Numbered from the stretch's first letter, positions 9,921 to 17,831 are shown. The stretch: 19,621 nucleotides of DNA from CAZNAQ01 sp964585585 (GCA_964585585.1 CAZPEL010000020.1:1-19621); one strand, 5' to 3'. A program made the numbers and translations. The notes: generated by a model not told the origin, from the sequence alone.

Positions 9921-9944
9921 GCATATAACTTTGAAGTTATATGC
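9921..9944 (-). promoter_or_regulatory. rpsU: Perfect hairpin in rpsU leader
   Basis: A perfect 10-base inverted repeat with a 4-base loop (GCATATAACT / AGTTATATGC) lies between hisS and rpsU, ending 7 bases upstream of the rpsU SD. No T-tract follows on the minus strand, so it does not read as a terminator for hisS. It could be a processing or translational-control site, or protect an mRNA 3' end. Confidence 0.5.
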
Positions 9945-9954
9945 GGATTATTTT

Positions 9955-11310
9955 TTATTTTTTCTTGTTATTGTTCAACTTTTTATCTATTTCCGCCCTG
10001 ACTTTCTTATAATCCACGACCTCTTGATTTCCGGATTCCATATCCCGCACCAAAATGGTCTCGTCATTGACCTCTTTCTGGCCCAATATCAAACTCAAAC
10101 TGGCTCCGACCCGGTCGGCCTCCTCCAATTGATTCTTCAAACTATCCTTGGTAAAGGCCTGCCTGACTTTAAAACCGGATTTCCTTAATTCCTCGAATAA
10201 TTCGACCATTCTCCGCCTGGCCTGGTCACCCAACTGGGCCAAAAAAATAACATCCTCTTCCTGTTCATCTATGGGAATATTATTCTGTTTAACTCTGGAA
10301 ATGGTCCTTTCCAGGCCTATACCCATGCCGCAGGCCGGGGTGGGCCTACCCCCCATGTTCTCGACCAAACTGTCGTATCTACCGCCTCCTCCCAGAGCAA
10401 AACTATCCTCTATAACTTCACCTTCTTCGTTAGCGGGCCAAAATTCGAATACCGGGCCGTTGTAATAATCCAAACCCCGGACCAAATGGGGGTTGAGGTT
10501 GTAAGGGATCTCCATTTCATCCAAGTATTCCAGAATTTTGGTAAAATTATTTTGGCAGACTTCGCATAAATAGTCAACAATAGGCGGAGCGTCCGCGGCT
10601 ATTTCCCGGCATTTCTCATTCTTGCAATCCAATAATCGCAAAGGATTTTTGTTCAATCTCTTGCGGCAATCCGCGCATAGCTGATTCCTTTTCTTGCGGA
10701 AATATTTCTTTAATTCCTCGATATAGTTCTGCTGGCACTCGACGCAGCCGATGCTGTTGATCTGAACCTGGGTATTGATCTGTAATTCCCGAAAAAAATC
10801 ATAAGCTATCATTATCATCAAAAAATCGGCCACCGGATTCTCTTCCCCGAATATCTCCCAGTCCAATTGATGGGACTGGCGATAACGGCCGGATTGCGGC
10901 TTTTCGTGTCGGAATATCGACCCTACCCAGAACATCTTGACCGGTTGCGGCAGATTGAACATCCCATGTTCCACATAAGCCCGGGTCAAACCCGGGGTGG
11001 CTTCCGGTCTTAGGGCCACCTTATCTCCGTTCTTGTCCGTGAACTCGTACATCTCCTTGGAAACGACATCAGTCTCGGTTCCGGTTGATTTTTGATAAAG
11101 GTCCGCCTTTTCCAGGACGGGCGTATCCACCCTTTGAAAACCGAATGACCTGGCCAGATCATTGGCCTTTTGAAGGACTAATTCCCAATATTTATATTCT
11201 TCAAAAAGCACATCCTTCATCCCCCGCAATCGAGGTATCCTCCTGCTTTTTTGTTTTTTAGTCGGTTGAAAAGGATCTCCACTCTCCTTTTTGGTTTGTC
11301 TGTTAGCCAT
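9955..11310 (-). CDS. hisS: Histidyl-tRNA synthetase
   Basis: Class II aminoacyl-tRNA synthetase that charges tRNA-His. Visible motifs: ALRPEATPGLTR (99-110); motif 2 around MFWVGSIFRHEK (126-137); the His-specific signature LVRGLDYYNGPVFEF (276-290); motif 3 ACGMGIGLERT (326-336). A C-terminal anticodon-binding domain starts at about 355. An insertion holds four cysteine pairs (C189/C192, C212/C215, C229/C234, C249/C252), likely for Zn or structure. The first ~25 residues are a Lys-rich extension before RGMKDVL. The start at 11308-11310 is the only ATG upstream of that core; no SD is visible. It starts 26 bases after lepB stops, consistent with an operon. Confidence 0.95.
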   Translation of the reverse strand: MANRQTKKESGDPFQPTKKQKSRRIPRLRGMKDVLFEEYKYWELVLQKANDLARSFGFQRVDTPVLEKADLYQKSTGTETDVVSKEMYEFTDKNGDKVALRPEATPGLTRAYVEHGMFNLPQPVKMFWVGSIFRHEKPQSGRYRQSHQLDWEIFGEENPVADFLMIMIAYDFFRELQINTQVQINSIGCVECQQNYIEELKKYFRKKRNQLCADCRKRLNKNPLRLLDCKNEKCREIAADAPPIVDYLCEVCQNNFTKILEYLDEMEIPYNLNPHLVRGLDYYNGPVFEFWPANEEGEVIEDSFALGGGGRYDSLVENMGGRPTPACGMGIGLERTISRVKQNNIPIDEQEEDVIFLAQLGDQARRRMVELFEELRKSGFKVRQAFTKDSLKNQLEEADRVGASLSLILGQKEVNDETILVRDMESGNQEVVDYKKVRAEIDKKLNNNKKK

Positions 11311-11336
11311 GAATACAAAAATTATTCTTATTAGTC

Positions 11337-11918
11337 TTAATTATTTTGAAATTGATAGGTGGGTGTTTGGAAAAATTCCATCCGATCCAGGGGCCACCCC
11401 CGGAACATGGCCCGGCCCACTATCATGCTTTTGTTTATGGGGCCGAAAGTCCGGGAATCACGGGAAGAATTCCGGTTGTCCCCCAAAACATAATACTCAT
11501 CTTCTTCCAGTTGAATCACTTTCTCCTTTTCCCCGCTGTAATAGGTCTCCAGGTTGTCGGATAAATATTCCTCTTTTAACTTTACTCCATGTTCGTAAAT
11601 ATCATTATAAATGTAGATATCCCCTTGGCGGAATTTCAATTTTTCCCCGGGCAGGCCGATCACTCTTTTAATAAAATATTCCTGCGGATTCATGGGGTAA
11701 CGGAATACCACCACATCTCCTCTCTTGGGATCATGAAAATCATAACTTATCTCATCAACTATTAAATATTCACTGTTATGGAAATTCGGCTCCATAGAGG
11801 ACCCCTGGACATAAAAGGGCTGAATTAAAAAATACCGAACCGGTATTATAATAGCCAAAGATATCACCACTATCTTGACCAGATCCAAAACAAAATTGAT
11901 GAAACTATTCCTGAACAT
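11337..11918 (-). CDS. lepB: Signal peptidase I
   Basis: A 193-residue membrane serine protease that removes signal peptides from exported proteins. One N-terminal membrane helix (about 12-32) is followed by the catalytic Ser in QGSSMEPN (S41), the general-base Lys in YFIKRVIGLPGE (K84), and the box GDNRNSSRDSR (146-156). This is the short Gram-positive-like form. Its substrates plausibly include the two pilin-fused surface proteins in this window, which end their signal peptides in VWA (inference). It is first in the lepB-hisS-rpsU operon. The ATG has only a poor AAAGAG directly against it, so the leader effectively lacks an SD. Confidence 0.95.
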   Translation of the reverse strand: MFRNSFINFVLDLVKIVVISLAIIIPVRYFLIQPFYVQGSSMEPNFHNSEYLIVDEISYDFHDPKRGDVVVFRYPMNPQEYFIKRVIGLPGEKLKFRQGDIYIYNDIYEHGVKLKEEYLSDNLETYYSGEKEKVIQLEEDEYYVLGDNRNSSRDSRTFGPINKSMIVGRAMFRGWPLDRMEFFQTPTYQFQNN

Positions 11919-11945
11919 CTCTTTATATTAATGTTAATTATTGAA

Positions 11946-11974
11946 ACTATAACAAAAAAGAAAAAAATAATCAA
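11946..11974 (-). promoter_or_regulatory. Promoter of lepB-hisS-rpsU
   Basis: On the minus strand TTGATT (11969-11974), exactly 17 bases, then TATAGT (11946-11951) with an extended -10 TG. The predicted transcript start is about 20 bases before the lepB ATG. Confidence 0.8.
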
Positions 11975-12001
11975 GTAAAGCCAAGCGAAAAATCGATCGC
12001 C

Positions 12002-12026
12002 AAAACCCTCTTTTCCCTTGGGTTTT
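12002..12026 (-). terminator. Weak terminator-like hairpin after the M20 peptidase gene
   Basis: AAAACCC (12020-12026 read on minus) pairs with GGGTTTT (12002-12008) over an 11-base loop. It sits 5 bases past the peptidase stop. The U-tract is only four bases, so termination would be inefficient. Confidence 0.35.
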
Positions 12027-12030
12027 CCCT

Positions 12031-13137
12031 TTATTTTGGATTTTTTTCGGCTCCGTTTGAGGAAAAGGATCTTACAAAAGCCAAAACAATGTCATAAAAT
12101 CTTTCCATAGAATCAATATCCACCCACTCCCTTTCGGCATGAATGTTGTCGCAATTTATCTTGGTACTGATGACCGGAACTCCGACCTCGGAGAAAAATC
12201 TGGCATCAGAGGCCCCCTCCGACCTGTAAAGACTCAATTCCTGTCCCAGGACCTCCTCCGCTATTCTTTGGTAATCCTTGATAAAATGATCATTCTCGTC
12301 CTGTACAAAGGGCGGGCCCTGGGCCAAGATCTCAAAATCGGAAGTTACCTCCCTCACCTGCCGCAGGATCTTGTCTTTGTCCTCCTTGCCCACAAACCTT
12401 ATATCCAGATCCATTTCCGCATAGTCGGGAACCTTATTCGTGGCCTCTCCTCCCTGAATCTTGCCCAAATTCATGGTATTTTGCCATTTTTGTTCCCTTA
12501 ATTGGGGGATAAACTTTCTTAGTTCCTGATAAGTTCCGATCAGTTTGTCCACCGCATTCTCTCCCAAAAAGGGACGGGAACCATGGGCAGCTTTACCAAA
12601 GGCCTTGAGCTTTAAATGAAGCACGCCCTTCTCATTCACGGCCAAAGTGGCCAAATTCCGGCCTCCGTCCGGGATAAGCGCCAATTCCGGCCGATATCCT
12701 CGGGTTTCCACTAAATACCCCACGCCGTTAAAACCCCCTATCTCCTCGTCGGTGGTAAGCATCAAACCCAGAGAAGGAGGCCTTTCTTCCGAGGCCATTT
12801 TTTTCATTATCTCTATCATTACGGCGCAAGCCGCTTTCATGTCCCCGCTTCCCCGTCCGTAGATCCTGTTGTCCTTCTGGTAGGGGCGGAAATCCTCCGG
12901 CTTCGCCGGAACCACGTCCAAATGCCCGTTCAAAAGCAGGGCCGGCTCCTCGGTGTTGGTCTTAAAACTAACCACCAACGAAGGCAGACCCCGGGAAGAA
13001 TATTCCTCCACTCGAAAAACCTCCGGGGGGAAAAGACCTTTCACCCATTCCACTACCTTTTTTTTGGCCTCTAAGTCACCGCTGACCGAAGGATACCGGA
13101 TCAATTTTTGGGTTAGATCTATTAATTGCTCTCGCAT
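12031..13137 (-). CDS. M20 metallopeptidase, ArgE/DapE/carboxypeptidase-like
   Basis: A 368-residue dizinc amidohydrolase or peptidase. Metal and catalytic residues are visible: NGHLDVVP (H72, D74), GRGSGDMKAA (D99), TTDEEIGG (E131, E132), IPDGG (D157) and NIHAEREW (H333), with the usual dimerisation lid between about 170 and 290. The family includes acetylornithine deacetylase, succinyl-diaminopimelate desuccinylase and dipeptidases, and motifs alone do not tell these apart. With no arginine or lysine pathway genes nearby, a dipeptidase-type role beside the upstream ATP-grasp gene is a reasonable inference. No SD. It follows the ATP-grasp gene by 90 bases with a terminator in between, so it may depend on read-through or on an unrecognised promoter. 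Confidence 0.9.
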   Translation of the reverse strand: MREQLIDLTQKLIRYPSVSGDLEAKKKVVEWVKGLFPPEVFRVEEYSSRGLPSLVVSFKTNTEEPALLLNGHLDVVPAKPEDFRPYQKDNRIYGRGSGDMKAACAVMIEIMKKMASEERPPSLGLMLTTDEEIGGFNGVGYLVETRGYRPELALIPDGGRNLATLAVNEKGVLHLKLKAFGKAAHGSRPFLGENAVDKLIGTYQELRKFIPQLREQKWQNTMNLGKIQGGEATNKVPDYAEMDLDIRFVGKEDKDKILRQVREVTSDFEILAQGPPFVQDENDHFIKDYQRIAEEVLGQELSLYRSEGASDARFFSEVGVPVISTKINCDNIHAEREWVDIDSMERFYDIVLAFVRSFSSNGAEKNPK

Positions 13138-13187
13138 AATTTATATTTAAATATTAATAAAAATAATAATAAAAGACAAATTAAAGG

Positions 13188-13212
13188 GGGGGACGAGAAA
13201 AACTCGTCCCCC
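13188..13212 (-). terminator. Intrinsic terminator after ATP-grasp gene B
   Basis: A perfect 10-base stem (13188-13197 / 13203-13212) with an A/T-only 5-base loop, followed on the minus strand by a T-rich tract. A second perfect hairpin (13222-13229 / 13234-13241) straddles the stop codon just before it. Confidence 0.8.
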
Positions 13213-13227
13213 GCGGTTTTTAAGAAG

Positions 13228-14448
13228 TTACAGAACTTCTTGTAATTTTCGATCGTAATAACTCAGGTCTTTCCTGTTGTTGCCCATAACCACAATACCA
13301 AGCTTGTTGTCCTTGATGCAGCCCCAATTAACAATGGCTACGCCCCGGCCGGTGCGGGGATTGAACTCCAAGTTCCTTAAGTCCAGATCATCCAACCTGG
13401 AAAAACCGGTTTTTACGCTGATCCCCCTCCAATAGAGGACGCCCAGCTTCCAGGCGATGTAATAAGGATAAGCGGCTCCGGTAAAACGGGGATTGCATTC
13501 GATCACTTTATACTGGAGCTTACCACCGGGGAGTTTCTGGGCCACCAGGTCGAAACCGAAATGTTCTTTGATGCCTTTTTGGTAAAGATAATAGGCCATT
13601 CTGTCGGTTACTTCCCAGGGATGGTGGAGAGTGGGGCCGGAATTGCCCTCGTGGATGGACCCGTTCAATATCTGCTCAGTGGCCGTGATCCGTTTTAGAG
13701 AATTATTAGTGGCCCAATATTGGACGCTGATAAAATCTCCGTCCACCACTTCCTGGATCTGGAAAGCCAAACCCGAACTTAACTTACTCAACTCCTGTTC
13801 CAACTCCTCCGGAGTATTGCATCTCACTACACCCAAGCCGCTTACGGACTCGGAAACTTTCAGGCAGACCGGGAAGGAAAAATCCCGGCAATCCCGAACC
13901 TCTCGCTTGGAGCGGAAACAAATGGTCTCCGGAACCGGAATACCCAACCGCCGAGCCGTTTTAATGAACTCATTCTTTTTGTTCATTATCTCCACTATAC
14001 GCAATCTGTCCGGATTGGGTTCCACTCGGTGGGCCTGTTTTCCGAAAAAGAAAGTGGAAAGGCCATGGTCGGGGAATCTTTCCTTAACGGAAAAAGAGTC
14101 ATCCCAGATCACGTTCTTGGTGTGGGGCAAGCCGATCCGGTCATAATGTCCGATTATCCACTCCCAGTTTTCCCGCAAAGCCGGATTCAATTGAATAATA
14201 TCCTCCGGGTTGGTGGTTCCCAGTACTCGGCCCGGATATAGGAACAACCCCAGAATCCTGGCCAATTCTTCTTCATTGTCACATTCCGGAGAATCGCGAT
14301 TAACGAAACTGTCCGGGGAAGGGGCGGCATCATCCATGCCGTGATTAAAGATCTCCGGGGGCGCATATCCGATGCATCCGTCAGCCGTGTAATGATTAAA
14401 AACACTACCGATCTCGCCTACTCCGCCTTTGTGATTTACGACCGTCAT
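13228..14448 (-). CDS. ATP-grasp ligase-like protein B (406 aa)
   Basis: The ATP-grasp fold is recognisable from about residue 155. The segment FIKTARRLGIPVPET leads into it; CLKVSESVSGLGVV carries the nucleotide-binding Lys (K197) and Gly loop; FQIQEVVDGDF carries E233; FGFDLV carries D300; and VIECNPRFTGAA carries the Mg/ATP residues E317, N319 and R321. ATP-grasp ligases join a carboxylate to an amine or thiol through an acyl-phosphate. The substrate is unknown. The N-terminal ~150 residues may be a pre-ATP-grasp domain. SD AGGAGG lies 5 bases before the ATG (14454-14459). The leader carries an aromatic-amino-acid attenuator, so expression is expected when Phe, Tyr or Trp is scarce (inference). 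Two M20 peptidase genes flank it. Confidence 0.82.
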   Translation of the reverse strand: MTVVNHKGGVGEIGSVFNHYTADGCIGYAPPEIFNHGMDDAAPSPDSFVNRDSPECDNEEELARILGLFLYPGRVLGTTNPEDIIQLNPALRENWEWIIGHYDRIGLPHTKNVIWDDSFSVKERFPDHGLSTFFFGKQAHRVEPNPDRLRIVEIMNKKNEFIKTARRLGIPVPETICFRSKREVRDCRDFSFPVCLKVSESVSGLGVVRCNTPEELEQELSKLSSGLAFQIQEVVDGDFISVQYWATNNSLKRITATEQILNGSIHEGNSGPTLHHPWEVTDRMAYYLYQKGIKEHFGFDLVAQKLPGGKLQYKVIECNPRFTGAAYPYYIAWKLGVLYWRGISVKTGFSRLDDLDLRNLEFNPRTGRGVAIVNWGCIKDNKLGIVVMGNNRKDLSYYDRKLQEVL

Positions 14449-14496
14449 AGTTACCTCCTTTTTGGGTTAAAATTTTAAAGAGCTAAAAATTAAATA

Positions 14497-14530
14497 AAAA
14501 CCGGCCTCCTCTTTAGAGGAGACCGGTTTT
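14497..14530 (-). terminator. Attenuator terminator before ATP-grasp gene B
   Basis: A 15-base-pair stem (14497-14511 / 14516-14530) with a TTTA loop; the only mismatch, C14505/A14522, is a G-U pair in minus-strand RNA. A T-rich tract follows on minus, then the gene's SD about 40 bases on. Its 5' arm can pair instead with 14581-14597 inside the leader ORF: seven pairs, a mismatch, four pairs, a bulge, four pairs. Confidence 0.85.
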
Positions 14531-14560
14531 AATGTTTTCCCTAGTGTTTTTAACTTTGCG

Positions 14561-14659
14561 TTACTTAGTTAAAACACCACAAAACACCGCTCTCCTCGGG
14601 AGGCCGAAAAACCAATAAAAATAAAAAGCAATGTTTTGTGGTGTCTTAGACAGACTCAT
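14561..14659 (-). CDS. Leader peptide with aromatic run (32 aa)
   Basis: A 32-codon ORF between a strong promoter and the terminator. Codons 12-18 read Phe-Tyr-Phe-Tyr-Trp-Phe-Phe, an unbroken run of seven aromatics. Codons 6-11 pair with codons 24-29 in a 17-base stem (14628-14644 / 14574-14590) whose two C/A mismatches are U-G pairs in the minus-strand RNA. Codons 21-26 form the alternative antiterminator strand. No SD; the ATG is about 20 bases from the predicted transcript start. Reading it as a ribosome-stalling leader rather than a working small protein is inference from this geometry, which four other leaders share. Confidence 0.75.
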   Translation of the reverse strand: MSLSKTPQNIAFYFYWFFGLPRRAVFCGVLTK

Positions 14660-14686
14660 AAAAAACTTTTAAACTTCTTGTGGATA

Positions 14687-14714
14687 ATTATAACAAACAT
14701 ATAAAAAAGGTCAA
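14687..14714 (-). promoter_or_regulatory. Promoter of aromatic-run leader and ATP-grasp gene B
   Basis: On minus TTGACC (14709-14714), 16 bases, extended -10 TGTTATAAT (TATAAT at 14687-14692). It lies just past the stop of the upstream peptidase gene, so this unit is transcribed independently. Confidence 0.8.
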
Positions 14715-14726
14715 CAAAAAATCGAG

Positions 14727-15797
14727 CTAATTCGAATAAAACCTTTCTAAAAACTTTTCCAATTGCTCCATTTCACCCAGGTCTATATATTCGGAATATT
14801 GATGGGCGTTATGATAACCGGAACCGATGGGAACGCTGACAATGCCATTATCATTGAAAACATTGGCGTCACTGCCTCCGAAAGTGGCGAAATAATTGGG
14901 TTTCAGATCCATGCTCTTATAAGTCTGCTCCAATTTTTCAAAAAGAGAATGGGTTTTTTCCAATTTATATCCGCCAAAGATAAGCTGTTTGTCCACGCGG
15001 CACTCGGCCCCGAATCGTTCGGCCGTTTGTCCAAAAATGTCTTCGATCCGATCCGCTTCGGACCGAGTCAATTCGGTCTTATAACTTCTTAATTCAGCCT
15101 GCAGCTCGACCTCTCCGGGTACTGTATTTCGCGCCGTGCCGGCCCTTAATGTTCCGATGTTCCAACTTACCTCGGAATGGGAATAACCCCACGGAATTTG
15201 AGATATGGCCTCGCTGGCCACCTGTAAAGCGTTGATCCCTTTTTCCGGTTCCCGGGGGTGAACCGCCTTACCCTCGAATTTGGCGTCCATTATTACAAAG
15301 GCCGGCGCCTGGATTATAACCTGAGTTACCGGACCATCCTCATCCAAAACCAATCCTGTTTGGGATTCCAACAAAGAATAATCCAAATTAATAGCTCCTT
15401 TCAAGCCGGCTTCTTCACCCCTGGTAAAAACAACTTCTACGGGCTTGTGCGCCTTTTGGTCTGTTCCCGCTATATTTCTCAAAAATTCCAATATCACCGC
15501 CAAGCCCGATTTGGGATCGGCGCCCAGGATACTGGTTCCGTCGGATCTGACAATATCCCCCTCCCGAATAGGATTAACATGGGGATTGGCCTCCGGCACA
15601 TCCATGTGGGTGTTGACCATGACCGATTCCCCTTTGCCCGGAATCCGGGCAATAACATTACCGTAATCATCCCGCTCCCTTTCCACCTCTATGTCCTTCA
15701 AAAATCCTTCAATATATTCGATTATTTTCTTCTCGTGGGGATGGACTTCGCTGATATTAATAAGATCAATAAAAGTTTGAGCCAATCTTTCCTTCAT
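14727..15797 (-). CDS. M20 peptidase, tripeptidase T (PepT)-like
   Basis: A 356-residue dizinc peptidase of the PepT-like branch. Residues visible: VNTHMDVPE (H64, D66), ILGADPKSG (D94), TRGEEAGL (E128, E129), VLDEDGP (D152), FGGSDANVF (308-316) and AHQYSE (H332). The PepT-type GADxKSG and the small aminopeptidase-like layout favour removal of N-terminal residues from short peptides in the cytoplasm. It lies 73 bases after ATP-grasp gene A, past a strong terminator. No SD and no clear promoter were found. Its place between two amino-acid-attenuated ATP-grasp genes suggests a role in peptide turnover or salvage (inference). Exact substrate unknown. Confidence 0.9.
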   Translation of the reverse strand: MKERLAQTFIDLINISEVHPHEKKIIEYIEGFLKDIEVERERDDYGNVIARIPGKGESVMVNTHMDVPEANPHVNPIREGDIVRSDGTSILGADPKSGLAVILEFLRNIAGTDQKAHKPVEVVFTRGEEAGLKGAINLDYSLLESQTGLVLDEDGPVTQVIIQAPAFVIMDAKFEGKAVHPREPEKGINALQVASEAISQIPWGYSHSEVSWNIGTLRAGTARNTVPGEVELQAELRSYKTELTRSEADRIEDIFGQTAERFGAECRVDKQLIFGGYKLEKTHSLFEKLEQTYKSMDLKPNYFATFGGSDANVFNDNGIVSVPIGSGYHNAHQYSEYIDLGEMEQLEKFLERFYSN

Positions 15798-15836
15798 ATA
15801 AAATTTTTAATTCAATTTAATTTATTTTGGCAAAAA

Positions 15837-15862
15837 AAAGAGGATGTGTCCACATCCTCTTT
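15837..15862 (-). terminator. Intrinsic terminator of ATP-grasp gene A
   Basis: A perfect 12-base inverted repeat (15837-15848 / 15851-15862) followed on minus by eight Ts. It begins 9 bases past the stop codon. Confidence 0.9.
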
Positions 15863-15870
15863 TGGTGATC

Positions 15871-17547
15871 TTATTGATCGACGCTGATATTTTGAAAAAA
15901 TCTATCAGCTTCTTTTACTAAATTTCCTCCTTTTTCAAAGATCGATTCAAATTTTTCCCAAGGAACCACGCCCTTGAACTTTAATTTGCCGTTCTGGCCC
16001 ACATAGCCAAAGGCGGTGGAATAGGGAAAAATACCCTCGCGAGACATATTACCGCACACTTGATTGTAAAAAACAATATCCGAAATATCCCGGCGAGGAT
16101 TGCGAAGAGAGAATTCAAAATTAAAGGCGCCCTTTTCAAAACCGGATTTACCCATCAACTCCACTGCCGTGGAATGTCCGCCTCGTCTCAAATTCGGATC
16201 ATGACCGATAGCTCTATTCGAAATAGTATATATCATATCCACCTCGAAAATACCGGCCTGATAATGAGAATTCAATCCTTGCGCGATCTCCCGAACGGCC
16301 TTGTTATTTTTTAATATAACCTCTTCATTGACCCCCATATCCTCGGGATCAAAGGAAAAAATATCGGCTAAATAACAGCCATGGCCGTCGGTCAAAAAAG
16401 AGCCGAAAGTATTGGGTAGAAATCCCCAATCCGGTATAACCCAGCCACTGGGTTCATATTCGCCGGGAATATCGATACTATTGATATGGGGATTCAGATC
16501 TTCCTCCAATACATAGTCCGGTATCTCTTCCGGGTTTTCCTCATACAGAGCTGATTTTAAAAGCTCTACTCGAATGTCATCCCGGGCCTGCAGATCAAAG
16601 ATCCGAGCATATTGGGGCATGGTATAGTTGATCTGGCCCAATCCGGAAGCGGAATATCTGGGCTTGATCCAGATCGGGGAACCGGTTTTGGCCTCCAGTT
16701 CCTTCATGGCATTCAAGAGATCCCGGGCCACTCTATCTATATCCCGAAAAGATCCGCCCCTAACCTTTCTATACATGGGTATGGCTTCGGTCTCTGTTCT
16801 CAGGACATCGTAAAGACCGGATTTGGACAAAGAGAAATCATTGGCTGAGAAAAAAACGACATCATCATGGTTGTCAAACCTTTGATGGTCTTTTTCCATA
16901 GTCATAAAGGGCCAATGAAGGATCCTGCCATTATCCGGCAAATAACGATGCAAAATACCGCTCTCGTAGAGCAATTCAAAGCTATCCACCAAGTATTCAT
17001 GCTTATTAATGATCTCATCCCCGGAAGAGGACAAAAATTTGGCAAAACCTTGAACCAACTTTTTATGTTCTTTTTTTCCGATATTCATAAGGTCTCGCCA
17101 GGAATCCTCAAAGGGGACATACAACATGACATGATAAGGGTAGGGTAATCCCCGGGACCATTGTTTGACCCAACGGATCTCCTCAAAGCTGATCGGGGGG
17201 ACCTTGATCAGAGAAAAGCTGGGCATAACCTGGGCAAACTCCAGTGCGGGAACCAAAGATCTTTCATATCCGGCTACATTCAGTTTGTGGGCGTGTTCCT
17301 CGGGTACGGCCTTCCGCATCCGGGCATCACTGACCACTATTACATCAAAACCTATCTTTTTCCTTAATTCCGCCAAATAAGCTTCTTTGTACTCCCGGGA
17401 GTTGATCAGCCGCAAAAATCCGCGAGCCGGATCCTTGAGGTCTATTCCCTCTTTGTCATAAAAATACTTTATCGCCCGATCACTCCAATTGAATTCCTGA
17501 TTCTCAATCACTCCGATTACTTCCTCTAAGACATCTTCTCTTCTCAT
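15871..17547 (-). CDS. ATP-grasp-like protein A (558 aa)
   Basis: A large cytoplasmic protein whose C-terminal half resembles an ATP-grasp fold. PIWIKPRYSASGLGQINY (291-308) has the nucleotide-binding Lys (K295) and Gly-rich loop. YVLEEDLNPHINS (345-357) matches the E-E hinge strand. AGIFEVDMIY (431-440) with D437, and GHDPNLRRGGHS (448-459), match the Mg-binding strand, with Asp at 450 where Glu is usual. The N-terminal ~280 residues may be a pre-ATP-grasp region. I cannot name the substrate. SD (AGGAGG, 17555-17560) is 7 bases before the ATG. The leader is an attenuator with a mixed Leu/Phe/Ile/Met/Thr/Val run. An amino-acid or peptide ligase is plausible beside the M20 peptidases, but that is inference. 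Confidence 0.7.
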   Translation of the reverse strand: MRREDVLEEVIGVIENQEFNWSDRAIKYFYDKEGIDLKDPARGFLRLINSREYKEAYLAELRKKIGFDVIVVSDARMRKAVPEEHAHKLNVAGYERSLVPALEFAQVMPSFSLIKVPPISFEEIRWVKQWSRGLPYPYHVMLYVPFEDSWRDLMNIGKKEHKKLVQGFAKFLSSSGDEIINKHEYLVDSFELLYESGILHRYLPDNGRILHWPFMTMEKDHQRFDNHDDVVFFSANDFSLSKSGLYDVLRTETEAIPMYRKVRGGSFRDIDRVARDLLNAMKELEAKTGSPIWIKPRYSASGLGQINYTMPQYARIFDLQARDDIRVELLKSALYEENPEEIPDYVLEEDLNPHINSIDIPGEYEPSGWVIPDWGFLPNTFGSFLTDGHGCYLADIFSFDPEDMGVNEEVILKNNKAVREIAQGLNSHYQAGIFEVDMIYTISNRAIGHDPNLRRGGHSTAVELMGKSGFEKGAFNFEFSLRNPRRDISDIVFYNQVCGNMSREGIFPYSTAFGYVGQNGKLKFKGVVPWEKFESIFEKGGNLVKEADRFFQNISVDQ

Positions 17548-17607
17548 TATTCTCCCTCCTTTTGTTGAAATCCTTTATTGTTAAATTTTCAAAGAACCAA
17601 AATTTAA

Positions 17608-17636
17608 AAAACCGGCTCCTGATCGGAACCGGTTTT
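17608..17636 (-). terminator. Attenuator terminator before ATP-grasp gene A
   Basis: A 12-base-pair stem (17608-17619 / 17625-17636) with one plus-strand C/A mismatch that is U-G in minus RNA, followed by six Ts. It lies about 60 bases before the ATG. Its 5' arm also pairs for 11 bases with 17686-17696 in the leader ORF, although the AACCGGTT core is itself palindromic. Confidence 0.8.
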
Positions 17637-17661
17637 AATCTATAGAAATTTTTTCTTTACT

Positions 17662-17757
17662 TTAAGTGTTAAATTTCCACAAACCAAAACCGGTTCGGCT
17701 CAAGCCGAACAAGATCACCGTCATAATAAACAATTTGATTTGCTGTTCTCTATTCAT
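17662..17757 (-). CDS. Leader peptide with mixed hydrophobic run (31 aa)
   Basis: A 31-codon ORF; codons 9-17 read Leu-Phe-Ile-Met-Thr-Val-Ile-Leu-Phe. Codons 6-8 (17734-17742) pair with codons 24-26 (17680-17688) in a 9-base stem with one U-G pair. Codons 21-24 can pair instead with the terminator 5' arm. A short hairpin (GTTCGGC / GCCGAAC) also forms within codons 17-22. No SD. The position of run, stem and antiterminator matches the other leaders. Its specificity, if any, would be several amino acids common in scavenged peptides. Confidence 0.65.
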   Translation of the reverse strand: MNREQQIKLFIMTVILFGLSRTGFGLWKFNT

Positions 17758-17803
17758 AAATAATTTATAAATAAACTCTAAAATTAGAAAATTTTATTAT
17801 AAT

Positions 17804-17831
17804 AGAATAACATAATATTAATTTTTGTCAA
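17804..17831 (-). promoter_or_regulatory. Promoter of mixed-run leader and ATP-grasp gene A
   Basis: On minus a perfect TTGACA (17826-17831), 16 bases, TATTCT (17804-17809). A perfect TATAAT at 17796-17801 lies 8 bases further on and could be the real -10 with a different -35. Confidence 0.65.

Noticed and set aside
14404..14448. NHKGGVGEIGS at the start of ATP-grasp protein B, resembling a ParA-type deviant Walker motif
   Set aside because: The Lys-Thr/Ser-Thr that completes a P-loop is missing and the rest of the protein is ATP-grasp-like.
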